Positions 1-7,447 of a stretch of 8,008 nt of DNA are shown one piece after another. A program made the position numbers and the translations under genes. Where the stretch lies: the NCBI GenBank assembly GCA_026391995.1, contig JAPLCY010000156.1:1-8008 (forward strand). The letters run 5' to 3'. This stretch comes from Candidatus Auribacterota bacterium (GTDB lineage: Bacteria > Auribacterota > Tritonobacteria > UBA1439). The notes beneath the pieces were generated by a model. It was not told the DNA's origin and did not search any database. It saw nothing but the letters and a program-made list of their open reading frames with translations. Position 1 is the first letter of the stretch; each line of letters starts with the position of its first letter.

Positions 1-487
1 TGAAGAGGGGCCACACCGCCCCGGTCCGCTTCCATCGATACAGGAGCCAGAGATACACGCCGCTGAAGAGGAAGGAGACCGTCTCCGGGCGCACGTAGAA
101 GCGCGAGCGGCTCGCGTACACGGCAACAACCGAGGCGGCGACGGCGATGAACGGAGTGGCGGCGGAGAGGGCGACGCGGAGGACGAGAGAGAAGGAAAGC
201 GTGATCAGGGCGGCGTTCAGGAGTATGAGCCCCGGGGTGCCGATGAACCGGTAGAGGGTATAGCCGATGACGTCGGCGAGCCAGTAGTGGGCGACCCACG
301 GCCGCGTCGCCGTGTAGGAAAAGACATCACGGTGCGGGACCCACCCCCCCTCGATGATGTACCTGCCCGTGGCGAGGTGCCACCAGTAATCGTGCTCGGT
401 GATATCAAAGGTACTCAGGCAGAAGGTCGCCGCGAGAAACACGGCGAACAGCGGCGCGGCATGGCCGCGTGCATATCCGTTCATCAT
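1..487 (-). CDS. WWH-motif polytopic membrane protein, 5' part only (paralogue of the 4886-7399 gene)
   Basis: This open frame starts at ATG 487-485, with a second in-frame ATG at 484-482, and stays open to the left edge, giving 162 residues with no stop. The start overlaps the stop of the upstream gene as ATGA. A GGAG at 493-496 lies 5 nt before the first ATG and 8 nt before the second, so either could be used. Residues 12-27 form a first membrane segment. A short loop follows with HDYWWHLATGRY (32-43), then PHRDVFSYT (51-59) and W.AHYWLAD (64-72). Further hydrophobic segments lie at about 84-106, 111-125 and 136-151, with an RPETVSF motif at 133-139. The same motifs in the same order occur in the N-terminus of the 837-residue protein, so the two are paralogues. 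The layout, a short outer loop with Asp and His after the first helix, resembles GT-C type membrane glycosyltransferases. Catalysis and substrate are not shown. The 3' part, including any TPR region, lies outside the window. Confidence 0.85.
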   Translation of the reverse strand, partial: MMNGYARGHAAPLFAVFLAATFCLSTFDITEHDYWWHLATGRYIIEGGWVPHRDVFSYTATRPWVAHYWLADVIGYTLYRFIGTPGLILLNAALITLSFSLVLRVALSAATPFIAVAASVVAVYASRSRFYVRPETVSFLFSGVYLWLLYRWKRTGAVWPLF

Positions 488-2715
488 GGCAGCTCCACGC
501 GATAATCGGGGTCCACCGCGCGGGCGCGCTCCCAGCTCTTCATCGCGGCGTCGAGCCTGCGGGACCTGATATGGCATATCCCCATCGCCGAGAGCGCGGG
601 GACGTAATCGGGGTAACGGGCGAGGACGGCCTGAAACTCGCCCTCGGCATCCGCCAGCCGGCCGGCCTTCAGCGCCGCGCGCCCGCGCTCGAGTCGCTGC
701 TGGATCCAGTCCGATCCAGCCGGTGCGATGAACGCCTCCGGCCGGGGACGCGCCTTTGCCCTCGCGGCCTGTTCCAGGATGCGGAGATTATAGCGCGGGG
801 GTATCCCTCCGCCGCGCAGGGCCGCCTCGCGAAATTCAGCGGCGGCGCCTTCCGTATCGCCATCAGCCGCCCGGCTGATCCCCAGCGCATTCCTGAGCAT
901 CGGGTCGCTGCGGTGCAGGGACATTCCCCCCTCAAGCAGCGCCCGGGCGCCGCGCGCGTCCCCCTGCTTCAAGAGGAGCCCGGCCATGCGGACGCGCGCG
1001 TCCGCGGAGTCGTGCCGCTCAAGCGTCACGGCGGCGGCAAAATGCTCACGGGCCCTCCCTTCCATCCCCAACCGGTCATACACGATCCCGAGTCTCGTGA
1101 GGGCGTGGAGATCGTGCGGTTTTAAAAATAACTTCATCGCATAGGTATTGACGGCGGCCGCGAGCGCCCCGCGGCGTTCCTCGGCCTCCCCCATCAGGTC
1201 GTATGCCTCCGGCTCCGTGAGCGAATAGGTGAACGCCTCCCGGCAGCGCTCCCGTACGGTATCCCACTTGCCGGCGTACCAGGCATACCGCCCCTCCACG
1301 TAGAGGCGCTCGCCGGTAAGCTGCCGGGCGACGAGAGGGATGAGACAGACCGTCGCTCCGAGGAGCGCCGCCGCCGCGGCGATACGCACCGGGCGGGGGA
1401 TCCATGAGCAATCGATATACCCCTCACGGGTCGACGCGCCCGAACCGATGTAGGCGAAGAACAGCGCGGAGCTCACCATCGAGGCCGGCACGCGCAAGGG
1501 GTAGTTGAACACGCTCTCCACCAGCACCGCGGAGAGGCCGCAGATCGCCCCTGTCTGGAGTGAGGTCTCGAGGGGATCCTGCCCAGGGGAGAGATTCCTC
1601 GACGCCTGGGCGAAGACCCGGACGAATAACCATATATAGAGCAGCACTCCCACAAGGCCGAGTTCTATCCAGACGGCGAGGTACTCGTTGTGCGCGAACA
1701 CCCCCTCGTAGAGGATCGCCGGTTTTTTCTCCTCGGGCATCCCCTCCTTCAAATCGGCGGTTATCACCCTCGTAAGGTAGTAGGGGATCTGCGGCTGGAA
1801 ACTGTTGAGCCCGAAACCGGTCACGGGCCGCTCGGCGATCATGCCAAGCGATGCCCGCCAGTAGAAGATGCGGTTCTGGAATCCCACGGTATCGCTCGCC
1901 GCGATGGAGCGGTGCAGCGCAAAGAATATCCCGGCGGCCACCGCACACGCGCCGAGAATCCCGTAGAGCCGTCCCCGCCGCAAGAGGACCGCGCACCGGG
2001 AACCGGTAAGGCGGATGAACAGGATGGCCGAGATGATCCATCCGAGGAGGGCCCCCCAGGACACGGTGAAGAGGAGACACAGGGTGGAAGCGGCGATCAC
2101 CATCGCGCACAACGCCGCGGCAGGGCGTCCCCGGGCGTCACACGTCCAGAGGGCGAGCGCCATGGGAAAGAGGCTGATGATGAAGTCGGCGAGGTAAATG
2201 GGGTTAAGCATCGTGGCGTAGACCCTTTTGCCGAGGCCGGTTCCCCAGGGACTGTCGATGGGAAAATAGCCGGCGCGCTGGGCGATGCCGAGGCATGAGA
2301 TCAGCATCAACCCCGCGAGCGCGCCGACGGCCACGGCGGCGCGCCGCTGACGCGTGCGCAGCGACGTCGCGAGCGCGCCATAGAGCACCACCAGGGCAAG
2401 GAGCTCGCCATACCGCCCCACCACGTAGTAGCGCGGCGGACCGGTCACGAATGAGAGCGATGACCACGCGAGGATGAGCGCGAGGGGCAGGTTGAGCGCG
2501 TTCCTGCGCACCGTCACCCCTCCCGCGAGGAGGGCCGTCACACCCCACATGGCCGCGATGGCGATGGCCGCGGCAAAGACCATGACCCACTTGATCAGGC
2601 CGTAGAGGTCCTTCGGCCACCATCCGAGCGGGACAAGCAGGAAGAGAGCCACGGCAACCGCCGCGGTTACACGGGCGGCGGTCGTCTCCCCTCTCCCCTC
2701 CGCGACGGCGCCCAT
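484..2715 (-). CDS. O-antigen ligase/polymerase-like membrane protein (Wzy/WaaL/PglL superfamily) with C-terminal TPR domain
   Basis: This 743-residue protein has about ten or more membrane segments in residues 15-463 followed by a soluble repeat domain. Family features are NPIYLADF (171-178), which fits the GNPN.lA motif of this superfamily. Then comes NRIFYWRASL (281-290), ITGFG-like VTGFGLNSF (298-306), and AHNEYLAVWIELGLVG (341-356), the classic Wzy_C/ligase motif with the His of the large periplasmic loop. Such proteins polymerise undecaprenol-linked repeat units, or transfer glycan to lipid A or to protein. The sequence does not decide among these. Residues 468-736 hold about seven TPR-like units; clear ones include 534-567, 669-702 and 703-736. 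Counting membrane segments after the periplasmic loop puts the TPRs on the periplasmic side (inference). Translation starts at ATG 2715, 4 nt after the upstream stop, with a strong AAGGAGGAG site inside the upstream gene. The stop overlaps the next start as ATGA. Confidence 0.85.
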   Translation of the reverse strand: MGAVAEGRGETTAARVTAAVAVALFLLVPLGWWPKDLYGLIKWVMVFAAAIAIAAMWGVTALLAGGVTVRRNALNLPLALILAWSSLSFVTGPPRYYVVGRYGELLALVVLYGALATSLRTRQRRAAVAVGALAGLMLISCLGIAQRAGYFPIDSPWGTGLGKRVYATMLNPIYLADFIISLFPMALALWTCDARGRPAAALCAMVIAASTLCLLFTVSWGALLGWIISAILFIRLTGSRCAVLLRRGRLYGILGACAVAAGIFFALHRSIAASDTVGFQNRIFYWRASLGMIAERPVTGFGLNSFQPQIPYYLTRVITADLKEGMPEEKKPAILYEGVFAHNEYLAVWIELGLVGVLLYIWLFVRVFAQASRNLSPGQDPLETSLQTGAICGLSAVLVESVFNYPLRVPASMVSSALFFAYIGSGASTREGYIDCSWIPRPVRIAAAAALLGATVCLIPLVARQLTGERLYVEGRYAWYAGKWDTVRERCREAFTYSLTEPEAYDLMGEAEERRGALAAAVNTYAMKLFLKPHDLHALTRLGIVYDRLGMEGRAREHFAAAVTLERHDSADARVRMAGLLLKQGDARGARALLEGGMSLHRSDPMLRNALGISRAADGDTEGAAAEFREAALRGGGIPPRYNLRILEQAARAKARPRPEAFIAPAGSDWIQQRLERGRAALKAGRLADAEGEFQAVLARYPDYVPALSAMGICHIRSRRLDAAMKSWERARAVDPDYRVELP
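493..496 (-). promoter_or_regulatory. GGAG ribosome binding site before the ATGA overlap
   Basis: GGAG on the minus strand lies within the last codons of the Wzy-like gene, 5 nt before ATG 487 and 8 nt before ATG 484. The stop of the upstream gene (486-484) overlaps the first ATG as ATGA, the usual arrangement for coupled reinitiation. The second ATG has the better spacing. Confidence 0.5.
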
Positions 2716-2719
2716 TCGT

Positions 2720-4873
2720 TCACTCCTCCTTCGCGTAGCCGCTCCACCCTATCTCAAAGGGGCCGAGCAACACGTAGTCGTACTCGCGGCCCGGCCCCAC
2801 GCCGCCGCGGGCGGAGGGAGGGGTATCCGCCGGCAGGTACTTCACTTCTTCACCCCCGCCGTCCACCATCCCCACCGCGACAAGGTATCGCCCCGGCAGG
2901 AGGGGTGGGGGCAATATCGTGACGTTGTCGCAGATCGTCTCTCCCGGGCGCCACCGCGACGCGCCGTACCCTCCCCCGACCGTGTGCCAGCATGGTTCCC
3001 CGAGCCTCCTCATGCGCGCATCCATGAAGATGACGCCGAGATAGAGATCCCCTCCCACCGGCACGGCGGCACGCCAACAAAACTCCAGGACGAGGGCGTC
3101 GTCGCGCACACGCTGCCGCGTGTCGGACGGCCTGAAGCCGAGAAGCTCGATGCCGTTGGCGAAACGCCCTGCGTTGGCCATGCCCCGATCGAGGTTGGGC
3201 GGCGCCTGCAAAATTTTCTCCCCCTGCCGCACCCCGGTCATCTGATACAGGTAAAGTTCGCGCGGGAAGGTGAGCCTCGTCTCTCGTGGGGTGAGAGTCG
3301 GGAACCATCGCGAGAGATCGAGATCGGAGATAAGAAGCTTCTCGGGGGACTTGTCCTCGTCAACAATGTCACCCGCCAAAAACACCTGCCTCCCCTCCCT
3401 GCGCAGGCGATCGAGGTCGGCACACATCTCGCTGTTCCGCCGCGCGAAGAGATCCTTCCGGCGGGATTCCTTCGAAAGCCGGCGGGTGACCAGTTCCGGA
3501 TCGTAGATCGTTACCCTGGTTCCGGGGATCTTTCTGTCAACCTCGGTGAAGTAGGTCGTGATCATCCCGAAGACAAGCTTCGAGGCGATCACGCTGCCGT
3601 CGCGCAGCTGATCGAGCGTCCTGAGGGAAAGGGCGTATGCGCAATCGTCCCCCCTGAGCATGCATGAGCGGACGTTCATCCCGTACTGGATCACGGGCAC
3701 GGAGCAGAGGATTGCCGTCATGCACCAGGCGCTGAAGGCGCCCCGCGCGCGGAGGGCCCGGTACAGCCTCCCCGTTCCCCAGGCGGCGGGGAACACCAGG
3801 AGGTAGAGCGAGGGCAGGAAAAAGTTTTGCAGGTACGCCCATGCGCGCGGGTTCGACGGGTCATGTATGGATACCGCGGGAAGGAGGGAGCACAGGAACA
3901 GGATGCACAGGAACGGGAGCAGTACACCCTCCCGGGGAATCACGGTCGCGCGGGCGCGGACCGCGCGCAGGCATTCGACGAATCCCCGGACGCATGACAC
4001 GACCGCTATCGCGAAAAGCGGGACACCGAGGTCGCGAACGGCGAAGCGGAGGTAGAGCGGCAGATTGGCCAGCACGCGGCTCATGAAGAACATCTGTCCC
4101 CCCGTCCATGATTTGCCGCTGATATACCAGAGGTACCATGCCCGCGTCCCCATCTCGTAAGGCGCCAGGTAGTTCATCGGGTGGCTGTAGACCGCCTTCC
4201 CGATGCGCAGGGGATAGTAGAGGTACGCGAGGAAGCCGGCGAAGAAAAGCAGCAGCGGAGGAATCAGATCCCGTATCCGCGTGCCGCGCGTCCGGACGGA
4301 CACGGCGAGAAAAAGCGCGACCGGCAGAACAATCGCCATCACGCCGAGAAGGTTGACGCCGAGGCCCATGGCGAGGGCGATCGCCGACGCATTCAGCCAG
4401 CGGCGCATGCCCGTCCCGTGCCAGCGGAGCAGCGCGTACACACAGGCGCCGACACAGGAGAGGAAGAGTGTGTGCACCTCGGGGATGCCGCAGTGGATCC
4501 AGAACACGTAGGAAAAAGCGACCGAAAGGCTGATCGCGGCGGCAAGGAGCGAACGGATGCGGCGATCCTCCGCCGGGGCCAGCAATTCGAACGATATAAG
4601 GAAGAGCAGCGTCGCGGCAATCGCGCCGAAGACACTCGAGAGGAGATTGATGCTCCACGCCGGGTCGCCGAACGGCATCATGGTGAAAAGCCTGCCGAGG
4701 AGCAGGTAGGTGGGATGGCCCGGCGGATGGTCTATGCCGAGCAGATACGAGCAGATTACATATTCGAGGCCGTCCCAGGTGTTAAAAAGGGTCATGGCGC
4801 CCCAGTTCGGGGCGCTCCCGTACACGTAGACGGCGAGCAGCGCGACACAGATCAGCAACGCGATATGAGCCAT
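2720..4873 (-). CDS. DUF2723/TMEM260-like membrane glycosyltransferase with C-terminal beta-sandwich-like domain
   Basis: This 717-residue membrane protein has about ten hydrophobic segments in residues 3-398 and a soluble C-terminal part. The N-terminus carries the DUF2723 signature: WDGLEYV (33-39), which corresponds to the acidic GD.GE motif, then LGIDHPPGHPTYLLLGRLF (45-63) and NLLSSVFGAIAATLL (76-90). Human TMEM260, of the same family, is an ER protein O-mannosyltransferase. Bacterial members are mostly uncharacterised GT-C-like enzymes expected to use polyprenyl-phosphate sugars outside the cytoplasmic membrane. D34 and E37 are the candidate catalytic or metal-binding residues (inference). 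Residues about 570-712 (IELLGF, LEFCWRA, LYLGVIFMD, WRPGETICDNVTI, PPGRYLVAVGM-like) resemble the beta-sandwich domain found after the membrane part of many bacterial GT-C proteins. The start ATG 4873 is 12 nt after the upstream TAG, with only a weak AGGGA (4876-4880) just before it, which suggests translational coupling. Donor and acceptor cannot be read from the sequence. Confidence 0.85.
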   Translation of the reverse strand: MAHIALLICVALLAVYVYGSAPNWGAMTLFNTWDGLEYVICSYLLGIDHPPGHPTYLLLGRLFTMMPFGDPAWSINLLSSVFGAIAATLLFLISFELLAPAEDRRIRSLLAAAISLSVAFSYVFWIHCGIPEVHTLFLSCVGACVYALLRWHGTGMRRWLNASAIALAMGLGVNLLGVMAIVLPVALFLAVSVRTRGTRIRDLIPPLLLFFAGFLAYLYYPLRIGKAVYSHPMNYLAPYEMGTRAWYLWYISGKSWTGGQMFFMSRVLANLPLYLRFAVRDLGVPLFAIAVVSCVRGFVECLRAVRARATVIPREGVLLPFLCILFLCSLLPAVSIHDPSNPRAWAYLQNFFLPSLYLLVFPAAWGTGRLYRALRARGAFSAWCMTAILCSVPVIQYGMNVRSCMLRGDDCAYALSLRTLDQLRDGSVIASKLVFGMITTYFTEVDRKIPGTRVTIYDPELVTRRLSKESRRKDLFARRNSEMCADLDRLRREGRQVFLAGDIVDEDKSPEKLLISDLDLSRWFPTLTPRETRLTFPRELYLYQMTGVRQGEKILQAPPNLDRGMANAGRFANGIELLGFRPSDTRQRVRDDALVLEFCWRAAVPVGGDLYLGVIFMDARMRRLGEPCWHTVGGGYGASRWRPGETICDNVTILPPPLLPGRYLVAVGMVDGGGEEVKYLPADTPPSARGGVGPGREYDYVLLGPFEIGWSGYAKEE
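2723..2731 (-). promoter_or_regulatory. Strong ribosome binding site of the Wzy-like gene, inside the end of the DUF2723 gene
   Basis: The minus strand reads AAGGAGGAG at the last codons (Lys-Glu-Glu) of the DUF2723 gene, followed by TGA, four bases and the ATG at 2715. The site doubles as coding sequence. The 4-nt gap supports tight co-translation of the two genes. Confidence 0.75.
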
Positions 4874-4885
4874 TATCCCTGAGGG

Positions 4886-7399
4886 CTATTCCCGAGCCGG
4901 TATCCCCGGCGGAGGCATGTTCTGTGCCGGTATCCCCGGCGGAGGCATCCCCGGCGGCATGTTCTGTACCGGCATCCCCTGCCCAGGCATCCCCGGCGGC
5001 GGCATGTTCTGTGCCGGCATCCCCTGCCCAGGCATCCCCGGCGGCGGCATTCCCGGTACGGGCATTCCCTGGGCCATCGCCTCCGCGATCGCGAGATGCT
5101 GGCGGGCGGCGGCGTCCTCGGGGGCGATCTCGAGGACCTTTTTAAACTGCATGGTCGCGTCCGCGTACCGCCCCTTTCTAAGATAGACCACGCCGAGGTT
5201 GCCAATGGCGACGGTGTATTTCGGGTTATGCGTGATAGCCATCTTGAACTGCTTCTCCGCATGGTCCAGGCTGTTCTGGCTGTAAAAGAGCTGTCCCAGC
5301 CTGTTGCACGTCTCGGCGGGCTTCTGCGCCATCTCCTCGGCCAGGGCGAGGTTGCGCATGGAGCCCTCATACTTCGGGTCAATCTCGAGCGCCCGCTTGA
5401 ACTCCGCGATCGCCTCCTTCACCTGACCCTGCTCCATGTGGATGAGCCCGAGATTATTGATCGCCAGGTAGTAATTCGGATCAATCTTAATTGCCTTCTT
5501 GAAATACTTCGCTGCCTTCTCATACTCGCCACGCTCATAGAGTATCCTTCCGACATTGTTGTAAGCGGGCGGGAACTTCGGGTCGATGACAAGTTCCTTC
5601 TCATAGGCCGCGAGCGCCTTTTCCGTCTCGCCCTTCTGGGAGTAGAGCATGGCGATATTGTAGTTGATCTTCGGGGTCTTCGGATTGATCGCGTTCACCC
5701 GCGCGAACTCACCGATCGCCTCGTCGATTCTGCCGCGTCTCAGGTACGACATCGCGAGCAGATTGCAGCCGCCGAGGGAGTCGGGGTGCTGTTTCATATA
5801 GTCATGGAGCTCGCTCATGATCTGCACCTCGACCGCGGGGACAAGGTACTTGAAGTTCGGCTCCTTGGTGTCCAGGGCCTTGTACTCATATGCATCGATG
5901 AGGCGCCTGTTCGCGGGGATGTTTCTCAGGAACACCATCGATGGGAAATCCCAGTAGACGAGCCGCCAGGAGGGGGAGCTATCGAGGCGGGCAATCAACG
6001 GATGGAGCTTGTTGCCGGTCGAGATGAGGATCAAGTTCACGCCATAACGGTCGAGCACCTTGTCCCATCCGTCGCGGCCGAGCTCCACGGTCTCGTACTC
6101 CGCCCAGAGTTCAGGGCCGTACACATCCGGCCCGCGCCCATCCATAAAGACGAGGTAGCGGGGATAGAGGGTCCAGATCTGGTAGCCGCCCCAGTCATAG
6201 ATGTTGAACATCTGCCCGGGCGGATTGTTCTCGAGCACGTAGCGCACCGCCCCTTCCGGATAGAGCAAGCCGCTGTAGCCGAGGCCGAAGTCGGGCTGCG
6301 CGCAGGCCCATACAAGGATAGCGGCGAACGCGACGACAATGGCCGTATCGGCGGCGCGTCTCCACCGGGCGAGGGCGGCGGCGATGTCGGGGGTCAGAAC
6401 CGTGAAGAGACGGCCGAACTGGCACGCGATGATCGGGGCTGCGCAGATGGGCAACAGTGGCGCGTTTCGCGCCATGCTGACCGAGAAAAGCCCGAAGACC
6501 ACCAGGATCATGGTGTCGAATGGCTCCATGGTCGCCATGAACATCACCAGCGTGAAAACCGAAAGCAGCACGACTCCCGCAAACGCGGGGAAGCGGAATA
6601 TCGGCAGCGGCTTCACCTCCGTGAGCGTCGAGAGAAACGCCGAGTGCGTCGTGAGCAACTCATACGGGGAGAAGAAACGGTGGGTCGAGATCGGGTTGCA
6701 GATAAATGCGATACACGTGGCGACAAGAATGAGCGCCAGAAACCCGAGCTCCCTGCCGGCGAGGACGCGCCAGCCATTTTTCCGCGCAACATCCGGCATC
6801 AGGCGGGCGACCAGCGCCCCCGCGAGATAGATCGCAAGGATGATCAGCCCCACGAATGCGAGCGGGTGAAAATTTACCCATAGAAGCATGATGAGCGGAA
6901 AAAAACAAAGCGCCCGGCGGCGCCCCTGGAAATACTCGTACAGGAAGAGGAGGAGGACGGCCATGGCCAAGTAGCTCACGAGTTCCGGCCTGAAGGCAAG
7001 CCGGATCCGGCAGGCGAGCGCGGCAAGGAGAACGACGCCGAGGGAGAGGTAGTGGTTCCCTGAGCGTTTTACCGAAACGACATAGAGCACCACGAACGTC
7101 GCCGTGAAGAGCAGGGCCTTGGCGATCGTCATGAGATCGACCCCTCCCAGGCGGTGGATGAGATACACGAAGATGCCAAAAAGCCACTCCTTGTTATCCC
7201 ACGCCCCGCCGGTGAAGGAGAAAACGTCGCGCGTCGGGAAGGAGCGGGTATGGAGGAGGTACTTCCCCACCGCCATGTGCCACCAGATATCGAGCCCGAG
7301 TATCTTTGTAATCGCGCAACAGAAGATCGCCGCGATCAACAGGATCAGGTGGAGGTGCCTCATGCAAAAACGCCATTCCACGTTACGTTCATTGTCCAT
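4886..7399 (-). CDS. WWH-motif polytopic membrane protein with soluble domain, six TPRs and a Met/Pro-rich repetitive tail
   Basis: This 837-residue protein starts at ATG 7399, which has a GGGAGGT site 4-5 nt upstream. A longer frame from 7498 overlaps the upstream gene and lacks such a site. The first membrane segment (about 17-32) is followed by LDIWWHMAVGKYLL (36-49), PTRDVFSFTGG (55-65), KEWLFG and a further eight or more membrane segments to about residue 367. FRPELVSYL lies at 136-144. After the last membrane segment comes a soluble region with YDWGGYQIW (401-409) and YPRYLVFMDGRGPDVYG (412-428). This is a combination seen in many uncharacterised bacterial membrane proteins. Residues about 541-775 hold six TPRs, four in a row and then two, each block ending in a half-repeat. 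Residues 778-837 form a low-complexity tail of GMP, QNMP and MPPPG units. It probably acts in envelope glycan assembly, judged from its neighbours and the GT-C-like N-terminus. No biochemical role can be assigned. The left-edge gene is a paralogue. Confidence 0.85.
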   Translation of the reverse strand: MDNERNVEWRFCMRHLHLILLIAAIFCCAITKILGLDIWWHMAVGKYLLHTRSFPTRDVFSFTGGAWDNKEWLFGIFVYLIHRLGGVDLMTIAKALLFTATFVVLYVVSVKRSGNHYLSLGVVLLAALACRIRLAFRPELVSYLAMAVLLLFLYEYFQGRRRALCFFPLIMLLWVNFHPLAFVGLIILAIYLAGALVARLMPDVARKNGWRVLAGRELGFLALILVATCIAFICNPISTHRFFSPYELLTTHSAFLSTLTEVKPLPIFRFPAFAGVVLLSVFTLVMFMATMEPFDTMILVVFGLFSVSMARNAPLLPICAAPIIACQFGRLFTVLTPDIAAALARWRRAADTAIVVAFAAILVWACAQPDFGLGYSGLLYPEGAVRYVLENNPPGQMFNIYDWGGYQIWTLYPRYLVFMDGRGPDVYGPELWAEYETVELGRDGWDKVLDRYGVNLILISTGNKLHPLIARLDSSPSWRLVYWDFPSMVFLRNIPANRRLIDAYEYKALDTKEPNFKYLVPAVEVQIMSELHDYMKQHPDSLGGCNLLAMSYLRRGRIDEAIGEFARVNAINPKTPKINYNIAMLYSQKGETEKALAAYEKELVIDPKFPPAYNNVGRILYERGEYEKAAKYFKKAIKIDPNYYLAINNLGLIHMEQGQVKEAIAEFKRALEIDPKYEGSMRNLALAEEMAQKPAETCNRLGQLFYSQNSLDHAEKQFKMAITHNPKYTVAIGNLGVVYLRKGRYADATMQFKKVLEIAPEDAAARQHLAIAEAMAQGMPVPGMPPPGMPGQGMPAQNMPPPGMPGQGMPVQNMPPGMPPPGIPAQNMPPPGIPARE
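4889..5068 (-). repeat. In-frame degenerate tandem repeats coding a Met/Pro-rich tail
   Basis: This region codes the last 60 residues of the 837-residue protein, of which 22 are Pro and 10 Met. At the DNA level two adjacent 45-bp units (4971-5015 and 5016-5060) are near-identical over their first 35 bases. They are followed to the left by related shorter units of 42 bp (4929-4970) and 30 bp (4899-4928). All unit lengths are multiples of three. The coded pattern is GMPGQGMP(A/V)QNMPPP with variants, including four PPPG motifs. It probably arose by slippage or unequal recombination and is a likely length polymorphism. It is not a CRISPR array, because the units are contiguous and coding. Confidence 0.85.
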
Positions 7400-7402
7400 A
7401 GT

Positions 7403-7409
7403 ACCTCCC
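7403..7409 (-). promoter_or_regulatory. Ribosome binding site deciding the start of the 837-residue WWH/TPR protein
   Basis: The minus strand reads GGGAGGT, then ACT, then ATG at 7399. This is the only good Shine-Dalgarno match near the N-terminus. It argues against the upstream ATG at 7498, which lies inside the glycosyltransferase gene, and against the ATG at 7363, which has no purine-rich site before it. Confidence 0.75.
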
Positions 7410-7430
7410 CACACACGCACGAGAACAGAT

Positions 7431-7447
7431 TTCACCTCGTGGGTGAA
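7431..7447. other. Short perfect inverted repeat in the 61-nt intergenic gap
   Basis: A 6-bp perfect inverted repeat (TTCACC, five-base loop, GGTGAA) sits between the glycosyltransferase stop and the start of the WWH/TPR gene. On the minus strand no T-run follows it, so it does not look like an intrinsic terminator. It could be a small hairpin in the leader, a protein-binding site, or chance. Confidence 0.3.

Noticed and set aside
469..1125. Plus-strand open frame of 218 codons
   Set aside because: It is antisense to the TPR part of the Wzy-like gene. Its composition is rich in Arg, Pro, Gly and Ala, and no family is recognised.
1690..2298. Plus-strand open frame of 202 codons
   Set aside because: It is antisense to the membrane domain of the Wzy-like gene. 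It is highly charged and low-complexity, a typical shadow frame.
4181..4882. Plus-strand open frame of 233 codons
   Set aside because: It is antisense to the DUF2723 N-terminal coding region, is low in hydrophobic residues, and has no domain or ribosome binding site.
4899..5060. CRISPR-like or non-coding repeat array
   Set aside because: The units are contiguous without spacers, differ in length by multiples of three, and code a continuous reading frame.
4917..5186. Collagen-like Gly/Ile/Pro repeats on the plus strand
   Set aside because: These are the complement of the Met/Pro-rich tail repeats. The minus-strand frame continues directly from a good TPR domain, so the plus-strand reading is an artefact.
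5096..6883. Long plus-strand open frame of 595 codons
   Set aside because: It is antisense to the WWH/TPR gene, which has clear TPR and membrane-domain coding. The predicted product is charged and rich in Arg, His, Glu and Asp, with no recognisable domain, as expected from the complement of GC-rich membrane-protein codons.
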